Shown: positions 45,957-54,399 of the stretch, piece by piece
Position numbering within the stretch: the stretch's first letter is position 1
Layout of the letters: each line of letters begins with the position of its first letter
From: Methylotenera sp.
GTDB taxonomy: Bacteria > Pseudomonadota > Gammaproteobacteria > Burkholderiales > Methylophilaceae
NCBI GenBank assembly: GCA_013140755.1
Contig: JABFSF010000013.1
Location: 1-59,511, forward strand
Direction of reading: 5' to 3'
DNA: 59,511 nt
Program-made: the position numbers and the translations under genes
The notes under the pieces: model-generated
The model's database searches: none
Told to the model about the DNA's origin: nothing
What the model saw: the letters and a program-made list of their open reading frames with translations, nothing else

Positions 45957-46889
45957 ATGCACATGAATACGCTACCCAAAAAACTTGTAATCGCCTCGCG
46001 TGAAAGTGCACTTGCTATGTGGCAAGCCCGTCATATTCAAAGCCGCTTGCAGGCACTTTATCCGCAAACTGAAGTCACCATTTTAGGTATGACCACCACT
46101 GGTGACCAAATTTTAGATACACCGCTTGCCAAAGTGGGTGGTAAAGGTTTGTTTGTGAAAGAGCTAGAAACAGCACTTGCCGACGGCCGAGCCGACCTTG
46201 CCGTGCATAGCATGAAAGACGTGCCGATGAATTTGCCAGATGGGTTTATGCTCACGGCAACTGGCGAGCGTGAAGACCCGCGTGATGCGTTTGTTTCAAA
46301 CCAGTATGCGTGTTTGGAAGATTTGCCAGAAGGTAGCATTGTGGGTACATCAAGTTTGCGCCGTCAAAGCCAATTGCAGGCACGCTTTGCGCATTTAAAA
46401 ATTGAATCGTTACGCGGTAACTTGCAAACGCGCTTACGTAAATTAGATGAAGGACAATATGCGGCGATTATTTTAGCCGCAGCAGGCTTAATTCGGCTTG
46501 AATTGGGCGATAGAATTCGCCAATTCATTGCGCCTGAGCAGAGTATTCCTGCGGTTGGTCAAGGTGCGCTTGGCATTGAAATTAGCGCAAACCGCCCAAA
46601 TTTAATCGCAATTTTAGCACCGCTTAATCATGCTGATACGCAAGTGTGTGTAGAAGCTGAGCGTGGCATGAGCCGTGCTTTAGCGGGTAGTTGCACCGTG
46701 CCACTGGGTGCATACGCCGTTTGTGAGGGTGAAAATATTCGCATCACAGGGTTTGTGGCAAGCGTAGATGGCAAGCAAATGTTGGTAGAAACTGCTGTTG
46801 GTCATAGAAATCATGCTCAAACTTTAGGTCAAGCATTGGCAAGCCAACTTGTTGCCAAAGGTGCAGATAAAATACTCGCGGCGTTATAA
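45957..46889 (+). CDS. hemC: Hydroxymethylbilane synthase (porphobilinogen deaminase)
   Basis: Polymerises four porphobilinogen molecules into hydroxymethylbilane for tetrapyrrole synthesis. 310 residues. [15 protein letters not shown] is at the N-terminus, [11 protein letters not shown] near 64, and the dipyrromethane-cofactor cysteine is C246 in [13 protein letters not shown]. Two ATG codons (45957 and 45963) are both plausible. It heads the hemC-hemD-hemX-hemY cluster, with hemD 13 bases after it. Confidence 0.97.
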   Translation: MHMNTLPKKLVIASRESALAMWQARHIQSRLQALYPQTEVTILGMTTTGDQILDTPLAKVGGKGLFVKELETALADGRADLAVHSMKDVPMNLPDGFMLTATGEREDPRDAFVSNQYACLEDLPEGSIVGTSSLRRQSQLQARFAHLKIESLRGNLQTRLRKLDEGQYAAIILAAAGLIRLELGDRIRQFIAPEQSIPAVGQGALGIEISANRPNLIAILAPLNHADTQVCVEAERGMSRALAGSCTVPLGAYAVCEGENIRITGFVASVDGKQMLVETAVGHRNHAQTLGQALASQLVAKGADKILAAL

Positions 46890-46902
46890 CTCTCCATACA
46901 CA

Positions 46903-47682
46903 ATGACAATTGCTCGCCACTTGTTGCAAGATTTACATATCGCTGTAACGCGCCCCGTGGAGCAAGGCAATGGTTTGTGCCAGTTGATTCAACATCATGG
47001 TGGCGTGGCCATTTTATTTCCTTTAATTGCGGTGTCGCCTTTGCAGGATTATCATGCATTTGAGGAACAAATCAGCCAGCTTGAAACGACTGATTGGGCA
47101 ATTTTCATCAGTTCTAATGCGGTTGATTTTGCCCTGCCGCATGTGCTAAAAAAATATGGTCATGTGCCAGAAAACTTGAGGTTTGCGGCAATTGGTCATC
47201 AAACTGCTCAAGCACTTGCGCGGTTTGGGGTGCGTGAAGTGCTTACTCCGCATACTCGGTTTGATAGTGAAACATTACTTGCATTGCCTGAAATGCAAGC
47301 GGTTGTGGATAAGAAAATTGCAATCTTTCGTGGCGTTGGTGGGCGCGAGCTGATGGCGGAAACCTTAAAAGCCCGTGGGGCAAATGTGTATTTTGCCGAA
47401 AGCTATCAACGCATTAACCCGCAAGCCAATACACAATTGCTACATGACGCTTGGCAACGTGGTGAATTAAATGCGGTAGTGGTAACCAGTAGCGAAGCCA
47501 TGCGCAATTTACTCCAAATGGCAGAACATTCACTTTGGATTCGTCATGTTACTTTATGTGTGAATCACGCACGGATTGCTGATTTACCTAGGCAGCAAGG
47601 TTTAAAGGTATTGCTCGCACAAGCACCAGGTGATGATGCCATGCTAGAATGCTTATCTACACTGACACAACATCATGACTGA
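46903..47682 (+). CDS. hemD: Uroporphyrinogen-III synthase
   Basis: Cyclises hydroxymethylbilane with ring-D inversion. 259 residues from the ATG at 46903 (MTIARHLLQDLHIAVTRPVEQG); the frame extends upstream into hemC without conservation. The fold is poorly conserved, but HIAVTRP at the N-terminus, WAIFISSNAVDFAL near 64, KIAIFRGVGGRELMAETL near 138, and VVTSSEAMRNLL near 192 are typical. It overlaps hemX by 8 bases. Confidence 0.94.
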   Translation: MTIARHLLQDLHIAVTRPVEQGNGLCQLIQHHGGVAILFPLIAVSPLQDYHAFEEQISQLETTDWAIFISSNAVDFALPHVLKKYGHVPENLRFAAIGHQTAQALARFGVREVLTPHTRFDSETLLALPEMQAVVDKKIAIFRGVGGRELMAETLKARGANVYFAESYQRINPQANTQLLHDAWQRGELNAVVVTSSEAMRNLLQMAEHSLWIRHVTLCVNHARIADLPRQQGLKVLLAQAPGDDAMLECLSTLTQHHD

Positions 47683-48721
47683 GCCTACTACCTCGCTTCC
47701 TCCTTTTGCAGAAAGACGCAAACCCGCTACTATCATGGTAGCAACCTTGTTATTGGTGGTCATTGCATTGCTGATATTGGCTTGGCAATGGCTCAATACA
47801 AGGCATAAGTTTAACGAAGTAGAAAAAACGCTTAGCCAAAAACTAGAAACCTACCAAGGGCTTAATCAACAAAGCTTAGCCTTGGCAACCCAAGCAGAAG
47901 AACGTAGCACCCAAGCCAATGCACGCACGGTGATTTTGGAGCAAAAGCTTGCTGAATCACGCGATCAGCAAGAAGCCTTGCAAACACTCTACATACAATT
48001 GGCAGAAAACCGTGAGTCAACCGCTGTGGCAGAGGTTGAACAACTCCTGAATATTGCCAGCCAGCAATTACAGCTTGCAGGCAATGTGAAATCTGCCCTG
48101 CTTGCGTTAGAAGCAGCGCAAAAGCGCATACAAGCCCTTGAGTTACCGCGCGCGGTACAATTGCGTGAAACACTCGCCTTAGACATTGCAACTTTGCGTG
48201 ATTTACCGCAAGTAGATGTGATTAACATGAGTACGCAACTTATTCATTTATCAGAGCTTTGCAACACATTGCCACTTATTAGCGAACGCCAACCTACGCT
48301 TAATGCTAACGCTGCCATGCAAGAAAATGCACCACTTAAGCCGCGCAATCGCCTGCAAAAATATGGCGATACGCTTTGGCAAGACATTAAAAATTTAGTG
48401 ACGGTTGAGCGAATAGATCATCCAGAACCTCCGTTACTTGCCGCAGACCACGCATTTTACTTGCGTGAAAATTTAAAACTTAGGCTGCTCACTGCGCGTA
48501 TTGCTTTGCTACAGCACGATCAAGCCACATTTAAAGCAGATTTAGAAACCATTAAGATTTGGCTTAATGTCTATTTTGACACCAAGCACCCCAATACCAT
48601 CAAAGCACTGAATACGGTTAAAAAACTTTCAAGCAACAACATCAGCATAGAGTTGCCGCAATTAACAGATAGTTTTGCTGCGGTTAATCGCTATAAACTG
48701 AGCCTTGAAAAAAATAACTAA
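47675..48721 (+). CDS. hemX: HemX-type membrane protein
   Basis: 348 residues. A short cytoplasmic start, one membrane helix at about 18-40 (ATIMVATLLLVVIALLILAW), a coiled coil (about 45-115, rich in Gln/Glu/Leu), and a helical periplasmic domain. This is the HemX family encoded after hemD in beta- and gammaproteobacteria. It is often mislabelled as a uroporphyrinogen methyltransferase, but no methyltransferase motifs are present. A scaffold role with HemY is usually supposed. Confidence 0.9.
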   Translation: MTEPTTSLPPFAERRKPATIMVATLLLVVIALLILAWQWLNTRHKFNEVEKTLSQKLETYQGLNQQSLALATQAEERSTQANARTVILEQKLAESRDQQEALQTLYIQLAENRESTAVAEVEQLLNIASQQLQLAGNVKSALLALEAAQKRIQALELPRAVQLRETLALDIATLRDLPQVDVINMSTQLIHLSELCNTLPLISERQPTLNANAAMQENAPLKPRNRLQKYGDTLWQDIKNLVTVERIDHPEPPLLAADHAFYLRENLKLRLLTARIALLQHDQATFKADLETIKIWLNVYFDTKHPNTIKALNTVKKLSSNNISIELPQLTDSFAAVNRYKLSLEKNN

Positions 48722-48727
48722 ATCACC

Positions 48728-49150
48728 ATGATTAAGCGCAAAATACTTTGGTGGTTACTGATGTTACTAGGGTTAGTGCTAGCCGTTTGGCTGATGAGCA
48801 ATAACGAAGGTTATGTATTGATTGTGCGCTCGCCTTACCGCATACAATTTTCTTTTAACTTCTTTTTGATGATATTTGTAGTGAGTTTTTTTGCGCTACA
48901 TTACTGTTTACGATTACTGCATTTTTTACGACGCATTCCCACTAATCGCCGTGCAAAAAAAGAAGCACTACGTTTAAAAGCCAGTAACGCGGCTTTAATT
49001 GAGGGAATGCAAGCCCTTGCAGCAGGCAATATTGAAAAAGCAAAAACCTCAGCAATGCTTTCTCAACAGTTAATTCCAAGCCCAGCGGTTGAAAAAGTGA
49101 TTGAATTACTCACAGCGGCACAAGCCAAGCAGGGTGAATTATTTAAGTAG
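48728..49150 (+). CDS. hemY: Short HemY-like membrane protein (C-terminal TPR region missing)
   Basis: 140 residues; HemY proteins are usually about 390-400. Present are two N-terminal membrane helices (about 5-25 and 42-65), the VRSPYRIQFSFNFFLMIFVV linker typical of HemY_N, and one TPR-like helical pair (ALIEGMQALAAGNIEKAKTSA). The reading frame ends cleanly with TAG, and the convergent reductase gene ends 3 bases later, so no missing C-terminal half is encoded downstream. It may be a genuine short form or a truncation. The name rests on position after hemX and on the N-terminal pattern. Confidence 0.82.
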   Translation: MIKRKILWWLLMLLGLVLAVWLMSNNEGYVLIVRSPYRIQFSFNFFLMIFVVSFFALHYCLRLLHFLRRIPTNRRAKKEALRLKASNAALIEGMQALAAGNIEKAKTSAMLSQQLIPSPAVEKVIELLTAAQAKQGELFK

Positions 49151-49152
49151 CA

Positions 49153-50169
49153 TTAGGGATTGGGTTTTGCATAGTTAAAGGCATCTGAATAAAAAGCCTC
49201 ATCAGGTAAGCCAGCCGCTGTAAAACTGGCATGAGCCACCTCAACCATTGCAGGTGCGCCGCAACAATACACTTCATACGCACTTAGGTTTTTAATATCC
49301 TCTAATACTGCTTGGTGTACCAAGCCAGTGCGACCTTGCCAGTTATCTTGAGCCAATGCATCTGAAAGCACTGGAATAAACGTAATGTTTGAGTGCGCTT
49401 CTGCCCAAGCTTGTGGCAATGCTGGCATATATAAATCTTCACGCGCTCTTGCACCCCAATACAGCAAAACATTGCGCTGAATATTATGGTGTAAGAGATG
49501 CTCAATAATCCCCTTAATTGGCGCAAAGCCAGTGCCACCTGCCACCATGATCATGGGTTTTTCTGACTCACTACGGTAATAAAAGCCACCAAATGGTGCC
49601 TCAATACGCAAAATGGCTTTATCTGGCATCTCGTTAAATACATATTCGGTAAACTGCCCACCAGGAATTAAACGTAAATGCAACTCAAGCACATCATCAA
49701 TATGGGGCGCATTGGCGAGAGAAAAAGCACGGCGTTTGCCATCTTTTAAAATAAACTCAATATATTGCCCCGCCAAAAATTGTAGCCGTTCACTGCTTGG
49801 TAGCTTTAAAAATAAGGCCATCACATCATGAGAAAGCTGCACTTTACGCTCTACTCTTGTGGGTAAAATACGTGGTGGAATCATGCCAGCGTTAATTTCA
49901 CGGCACTCAATGGTTAAATCAGAGAGTGGTTTTGCACAGCAAAAAAGTGCTTTACCTGCGGCGATTTCTGCCTGTGTAAGCGCACTGGCAACATAATCAC
50001 CATAATCTACTTCACCACTGATAATAGTGCCCTTACAGCTACCACAAGCCCCATTTTTACATCCGTAAGGAATATTGAACCCCGCTTCTATGGCTGATTC
50101 CAGCACGGTTTCATAAGCTTTGGTAACAAAACTATTGCCACTGGGTTGTATGGTAATTTGGTGTGTCAT
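49153..50169 (-). CDS. 2Fe-2S ferredoxin/FAD/NAD(P)H reductase (CDP-6-deoxy-delta-3,4-glucoseen reductase-like)
   Basis: 338-residue three-domain electron-transfer protein. The N-terminal plant-type 2Fe-2S domain (about 1-90) has PYGCKNGACGSCKG with CxxxxCxxC and a later FCCAKPL. The FAD domain (about 100-195) has RAFSLANAP. The NAD(P) domain (about 200-335) has MVAGGTGFAPIKGIIEHLL and VYCCGAPAMVEVA. Homologues are annotated as CDP-6-deoxy-delta-3,4-glucoseen reductase, but no deoxysugar genes lie nearby, so a general oxygenase or reductase partner role is equally likely. The terminal electron acceptor is unknown. Confidence 0.88.
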   Translation of the reverse strand: MTHQITIQPSGNSFVTKAYETVLESAIEAGFNIPYGCKNGACGSCKGTIISGEVDYGDYVASALTQAEIAAGKALFCCAKPLSDLTIECREINAGMIPPRILPTRVERKVQLSHDVMALFLKLPSSERLQFLAGQYIEFILKDGKRRAFSLANAPHIDDVLELHLRLIPGGQFTEYVFNEMPDKAILRIEAPFGGFYYRSESEKPMIMVAGGTGFAPIKGIIEHLLHHNIQRNVLLYWGARAREDLYMPALPQAWAEAHSNITFIPVLSDALAQDNWQGRTGLVHQAVLEDIKNLSAYEVYCCGAPAMVEVAHASFTAAGLPDEAFYSDAFNYAKPNP

Positions 50170-50245
50170 CGTGCGTTTTCTTTATACTGAGATAGTTTGT
50201 GCGCTATAGCTAGTACACATGAACATTGTTATTAAGCACTGTATT

Positions 50246-50896
50246 TTAACATGCATATCCATGAGGATTTAATTGCCAAACATGCTCAGTTGCGGGGCAT
50301 TTGCCTTTTAAGCCGCCTGCAACTTCAACGCTGGCGAGCAGATTAAGCTGATAGTGGGCTTGGTAATGCTGCTTTACTTCTTTATCGCAGATTGAAAAAG
50401 GCGGACCCGCGTGTAAATCTTGCTCATATTCAAAGCAAATTAACAACTGCGGCGCGAGTTGTGAAAGTGCCACCACTTGAGCGGTGTAAGCTGGGCGCAT
50501 CTCCTCTGGCAACGCCACCAGTGCAGCTCTGTCATACACCGCATCCACCCTGCCCAGCATGGCAGGTGATACCTGAAAAATATCCCCTACAAATATATCA
50601 ATATTAGTCGCGCTGAAATGTGTGATTTCACCCAGTGTTTGAATGCGAGGCGTGAGATTCAAGGTGCGGAATAAATCCTCAATCGCAACGCGGCTCAACT
50701 CTACGCCGACCACACGAAAGCCACTAGCAAGCAACCAAGCAATATCCAGCGTTTTACCGCACAAAGGCAAAAATACCCGCGCCCCTTGATTTAATTGCAA
50801 TGCAGAAAAATGCGCAACCAGCAACGGATTAGTTTCAGGCAAGTGAAAACCAATCTCGTTTTTCTCCCACTTTTGATGCCAGAAATCGTGTTTCAT
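50246..50896 (-). CDS. tpm: Thiopurine S-methyltransferase
   Basis: SAM-dependent methyltransferase, 216 residues. The family start MKHDFWHQKWEKNEIGFHL is typical. The SAM-binding motif is VFLPLCGKTLDIAWLLASGF near 41-60, followed by VVGVELSRVAIEDLF. YDRAALVALPEEMR near 118 is a family motif. Bacterial members methylate selenium, tellurium or thiopurine compounds; the natural substrate here is unknown. Single gene on the minus strand; a REP-like doublet lies just upstream. Confidence 0.93.
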   Translation of the reverse strand: MKHDFWHQKWEKNEIGFHLPETNPLLVAHFSALQLNQGARVFLPLCGKTLDIAWLLASGFRVVGVELSRVAIEDLFRTLNLTPRIQTLGEITHFSATNIDIFVGDIFQVSPAMLGRVDAVYDRAALVALPEEMRPAYTAQVVALSQLAPQLLICFEYEQDLHAGPPFSICDKEVKQHYQAHYQLNLLASVEVAGGLKGKCPATEHVWQLNPHGYAC

Positions 50897-50907
50897 GTTG
50901 TGTTTTT

Positions 50908-50983
50908 CGTAGGAATAACTCGCGGAGCAGTCCGCCGAATGATGTGCTTAAATACGGCGCACCGCAAGCGGGTGCGCCCTACG
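50908..50983. repeat. REP-like doublet (two GTAG-headed palindromes in inverted orientation)
   Basis: Outer inverted ends CGTAGG (50908-50913) and CCTACG (50978-50983). Inside, a left hairpin GCGGA-GCAG-TCCGC (50922-50935) follows a GTAG on the plus strand, and a right hairpin GGCGCACC/GGTGCGCC (50956-50963, 50971-50978) follows a GTAG on the minus strand. GTAG next to a GC-rich palindrome is the hallmark of REP elements mobilised by RAYT transposases; two in opposite orientation form a BIME-like unit. GC content is well above its surroundings. No RAYT gene is in the window. Confidence 0.6.
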
Positions 50984-51087
50984 GGTTCTGTGTTGAGGTC
51001 TCAAACGCCGTTTAATCCTGAATTACATTCGAATTAAAACGGTTTTTTTACAAAATATTGTTGACAGGGCTAACGGTATCTACTCAG

Positions 51088-51621
51088 CTACTTGGATGAG
51101 TTTGCTATATCTGACCAGTGAAATATATGACATGTGGCTCTACTTATATAATCAATAGAACGCAAGTTTTCCTTCTGCACTCCATCTGCAATTGAAACTT
51201 CATTATAACAAAGGATATCAAGTGCTCTGTAGACGGCGGGTTCATCCAGCTCAATTGTAAGTCGCTTAAGTTGATGCTCGTCCCATTCAGCCTGTGTACT
51301 ACCTCCAGCGACTATTGCCATTTCTAGGTTGCCAAAACGGACTTTAAGCGAGCGATGTAAGTCAGCCTGACTTGCATACCCAACCACCATATCAAAAGTC
51401 GCAAGTACTGCGGCAAACACACTTAACCCTACTAGCCATGGAGCTGTTGCACCAGTTTTGCCAATATCAAAGAGAATAGAGCCAGCCATAAGAATAGTAA
51501 GTGCTGCGGTGATACGATGCATAAGCTCAAAAAATGAGCGTCTTCTGTCGTGATAGCGAATTGAACGCCTTACATCAAAAAAAAGACCATACTGTTCATT
51601 AGTCATTTGGCTTTTATTCAT
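51088..51621 (-). CDS. SLATT-like two-helix membrane protein
   Basis: 177 residues from the ATG at 51621 (a GTG lies one codon upstream). The N-terminal basic amphipathic helix contains VRRSIRYHDRRRSFFEL. It is followed by two membrane helices (about 38-57 and 63-85) and a long cytosolic helical part ending LDEPAVYRALDILCYNE near 135-152. This plan and the RR-rich first helix match SLATT domains, membrane effectors found with nucleotide-second-messenger defence systems. No SMODS/CD-NTase or SLOG gene is nearby; the only partner is the small gene directly upstream. Function is therefore uncertain. It is accessory in character, beside a REP-like element. Confidence 0.6.
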   Translation of the reverse strand: MNKSQMTNEQYGLFFDVRRSIRYHDRRRSFFELMHRITAALTILMAGSILFDIGKTGATAPWLVGLSVFAAVLATFDMVVGYASQADLHRSLKVRFGNLEMAIVAGGSTQAEWDEHQLKRLTIELDEPAVYRALDILCYNEVSIADGVQKENLRSIDYISRATCHIFHWSDIANSSK

Positions 51622-51633
51622 CACTAATCATCC

Positions 51634-51801
51634 TTATTTTTTACCGCCGTTTTTAGAGGGGTTATCTGGCGCTTTTAAGGTGCTTGAAACATTCGAACTT
51701 TTGTTCGATTCTCTAATAGCATTGTCATAAGTTAAGCGAGCCTTTTCCACTACACTTTCTTTAATAGGTTGAGGAGCTTGTTTATTTTTTTCTTCTGCCA
51801 T
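51634..51801 (-). CDS. 55-residue hydrophilic protein upstream of the SLATT-like gene
   Basis: Small reading frame MAEEKNKQAPQPIKESVVEK continuing to NPSKNGGKK with no hydrophobic segment. It is Lys/Ser/Asn/Pro-rich and probably disordered except for a central helix (ESVVEKARLTYDNAIRES). It ends 12 bases before the SLATT-like gene on the same strand, whose ribosome-binding site overlaps its stop region (TAAGGATG), so the two are probably translated from one message. No homologue is recognised. Lack of a strong ribosome-binding site before its own ATG lowers confidence. Confidence 0.6.
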   Translation of the reverse strand: MAEEKNKQAPQPIKESVVEKARLTYDNAIRESNKSSNVSSTLKAPDNPSKNGGKK

Positions 51802-51872
51802 ATTTAAGCCTTAATGTTATGTTGGTTAAAATTACTGGTATAGGTCTAAATTTTAGTTTAATCAATCAAAAA

Positions 51873-53918
51873 TCACCCCGCCATCCCATTGTGTCTGAGA
51901 AGCGCATCAATGCTAGGTTCACGGCCTCTAAATGCGGTAAAGGATTCCAGCGCGGGGCGGCTTCCGCCTTGTGCCAAAATCTCGCGCCAGTAGCGTTTGC
52001 CTGTCTCAAAGCATAGCACGTCGTTTTCTTCAAACATGCTGTAGGCATCAGCACTGAGCACCTCTGCCCATTTGTAGCTGTAGTAGCCTGCTGCGTAGCC
52101 ACCTGAGAATATATGCGTAAAGTTATTGGGGAAGCGGTTCCACTTGGGTGGGCGCACCACGGCGACTTCATCACGCACGCTTTCAATGAGGTCAATCACA
52201 CTGGCGGTGCTCGTAGGGTCAAATTCGCTGTGTAGGCGAATATCAAATAATGAAAATTCTAGCTGACGCATGGTTTGCATCCCTGCTTGAAAGTTTTTTG
52301 CGGCCACCATTTTGTCGAACAAATCGCGCGGTAATTGCTCGCCCGTTTCTACGTGTTCTGTCATGTTGCGCAGCACGTCCCATTCCCAACAGAAGTTTTC
52401 CATGAGTTGGCTGGGCAATTCCACCGCGTCCCATTCCACGCCTTTGATGCCAGATACGCTGTAGTCTTCTACCTTGGTGAGTACGTGGTGCAGGCCGTGA
52501 CCAAATTCGTGGAACATGGTCAGCACTTCGTCATGCGTAAATAATGCGGGCTTATCACCGACTGGGGCTGAGAAATTACACACCAAAAATGCCACGGGCG
52601 TGGTAAGCTCATCCGCCACCTTGCGGCGGGTGATGGCTTCATCCATCCAAGCGCCGCCGCGCTTATCGTTGCGGGCGTAGAGGTCTAAATAAAATTGCCC
52701 GATAAGATGTCCGTTTTCGTCTTTGATGTCATAAAAACTCGCAGTGTCGTGCCAAACGGAAGCCTGCGCTTTGCTCACTTGAATGCCGAAAATACTTTCA
52801 ACCACTTTGAATAAACCCGCCAGCACTTTGTGTTCGGGGAAATATTGTTTTACTTCAAGGTCTGAAAACGCATATTTTTCTTCACGCAGTTTTTCAGAGG
52901 CGTAAGCCACATCCCACGCCTGCATGTCGGCAATGCCTAATTTGGCGGCGTATTCGTCCAGCTCAGCTTTGTCTTTGAGTGCATAAGGCTTAGCTTTGCG
53001 CGCTAAATCATGTAAAAATTCTTTCACATGCTGAGCTGATTCTGCCATTTTTGTGGCAATAGAAAGCTCGGCATAATTGGCAAAGCCCAATAACTGCGAG
53101 GCTTCCGCACGTAGTTTAAGAATTTGCGTGATGATGGGTGTGTTGTCCCACTCTGGCTTACTAGAACCTTCTGGCGTGACAAATTCTGAAGAGCGCGTAG
53201 CATAAGCGCGATACAGCGTTTCGCGCAGTTCACGGTTATCTGCATATTGCAGCACGGGCAGGTAAGATGGCGCGTGTAGGGTGAATTTCCAGCCAATTTT
53301 GCCTTCTGCCTTGGCGGCTTCACTCGCCGCCTGTAACACATCATCTGGAATGCCCGCCAAGGCACTTGCATCCTCAATGGTCAAGGCATAGTCATTGGTG
53401 TTATCCAGCACGTTTTCTTCAAATTTAGAAGATAACTTGGATAGCTCCTCCTGAATCGCCTTAAAGCGCGCTTTTTCTGCTGGCGGCAATTCTGCGCCGC
53501 CCAGACGAAAATCACGCAGTTCATTTTCTACAATTTTCTTTTGCGCGGGCGAGAGGCTTGCAAATTCATCACTTGCGCGTAAGGCGCGAAACTTGGCATA
53601 AAGCCGTTCATCCTGACCTAAATCTGCATAAAAATCAGTGAGTTTGGATAGATTTTCGTTATAAGCCTCGCGCAATTCTGGGCTATTCACAACCGCATTC
53701 ATGTGACCCACTTGCGACCACGCGCGGGAGATTTTTTCTTCCATGTTCTCAAGTTGTAATGCAAAGTTTTGCCAGGTGGGTGTATCGATACTGTTGGCTA
53801 AGGCTTCTATGGTGCTACGCGATTGGCCTAGCAAGGTATTAACAGCGGGGGTAACGTGTTCGGCTTTGACTTCTTCAAACTTAGGTAAACCTGAAAAATG
53901 TAATAGTGGGTTTGACAC
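51873..53918 (-). CDS. prlC: Oligopeptidase A (M3 metallopeptidase)
   Basis: Zinc-dependent cytosolic oligopeptidase that degrades signal peptides and short peptides. 681 residues, normal. The zinc site is HEFGHGLHHVL (HExxH form) near residue 470, with the third ligand in VEWDAVELPSQLMENFCWEW shortly after. The N-terminus MSNPLLHFSGLPKFEEVKAEHV is typical. The C-terminus includes FSGGYAAGYYSYKWAEVLSAD. Single gene on the minus strand; a 17-base inverted repeat lies upstream. Confidence 0.96.
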   Translation of the reverse strand: MSNPLLHFSGLPKFEEVKAEHVTPAVNTLLGQSRSTIEALANSIDTPTWQNFALQLENMEEKISRAWSQVGHMNAVVNSPELREAYNENLSKLTDFYADLGQDERLYAKFRALRASDEFASLSPAQKKIVENELRDFRLGGAELPPAEKARFKAIQEELSKLSSKFEENVLDNTNDYALTIEDASALAGIPDDVLQAASEAAKAEGKIGWKFTLHAPSYLPVLQYADNRELRETLYRAYATRSSEFVTPEGSSKPEWDNTPIITQILKLRAEASQLLGFANYAELSIATKMAESAQHVKEFLHDLARKAKPYALKDKAELDEYAAKLGIADMQAWDVAYASEKLREEKYAFSDLEVKQYFPEHKVLAGLFKVVESIFGIQVSKAQASVWHDTASFYDIKDENGHLIGQFYLDLYARNDKRGGAWMDEAITRRKVADELTTPVAFLVCNFSAPVGDKPALFTHDEVLTMFHEFGHGLHHVLTKVEDYSVSGIKGVEWDAVELPSQLMENFCWEWDVLRNMTEHVETGEQLPRDLFDKMVAAKNFQAGMQTMRQLEFSLFDIRLHSEFDPTSTASVIDLIESVRDEVAVVRPPKWNRFPNNFTHIFSGGYAAGYYSYKWAEVLSADAYSMFEENDVLCFETGKRYWREILAQGGSRPALESFTAFRGREPSIDALLRHNGMAG

Positions 53919-53953
53919 AAAAAATCCTTAATGCTTGGTTAAAAACGGGAGCT

Positions 53954-54006
53954 CACTCAAGATACAAAAACCACGAAAAAAATCTTTGCTTTTTGTATCT
54001 TGAGTG
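53954..54006. repeat. 17-base perfect inverted repeat between prlC and the DUF4870 gene
   Basis: CACTCAAGATACAAAAA (53954-53970) is repeated in inverse at 53990-54006, with a 19-base A/T-rich loop. On the minus strand it lies 17 bases after the DUF4870 stop codon and 36 bases before the prlC start. It could act as a terminator or mRNA stabiliser; there is no T-run after the stem, so classical termination is uncertain. Confidence 0.6.
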
Positions 54007-54022
54007 GATGAGACTTTGCGGT

Positions 54023-54364
54023 TTAATTGATTAAACGTAGCGCAAATGGGTAGCGGTAAGTTTCGCCCTTACTTGTAGCAATGGCGGCAATAATGCAAAA
54101 AATGACATTGACCACCCAAATGATGGGGTAGAGTAAAAATCCAATCAGCACCCAAGCAAGCACGCTGGCAATGAGATAGCCCAGTAACACGGTGATTTGA
54201 AAGTTCAATGCCTCTTTCGCTTGGTCTGCAATATAAGCACTGTCGTCCTTTTTTAAAATCCACACAATTAGTGCGGGGATGAACGAAAACACCGTGCCGC
54301 CCAAATGCGTAACAGTGGCAATGTTTTTATCGTCATTGTTTGGAACCATTATTTCGGTACTCAT
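54023..54364 (-). CDS. DUF4870 (Tic20-like) small membrane protein
   Basis: 113 residues with three membrane helices (about 19-38, 53-73 and 75-100). Family features are THLGGTVFSFIPALIVWILKKDDSAYIADQAKEALNFQ near the N-terminus and the C-terminal YRYPFALRLIN. Members are common in bacteria and related in sequence to chloroplast Tic20, but have no assigned function. Preceded by AAGGATA as ribosome-binding site. Encoded between ptsI and prlC, with 35 bases from ptsI. Confidence 0.88.
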   Translation of the reverse strand: MSTEIMVPNNDDKNIATVTHLGGTVFSFIPALIVWILKKDDSAYIADQAKEALNFQITVLLGYLIASVLAWVLIGFLLYPIIWVVNVIFCIIAAIATSKGETYRYPFALRLIN

Positions 54365-54399
54365 GGGGTATCCTTTAAGTTTTGGTTAGAAAATACATA

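Noticed and set aside
51819-52016. Plus-strand frame of 65 codons at the end of prlC
   Set aside because: It is antisense to the conserved PrlC C-terminus and shows no independent coding signal.
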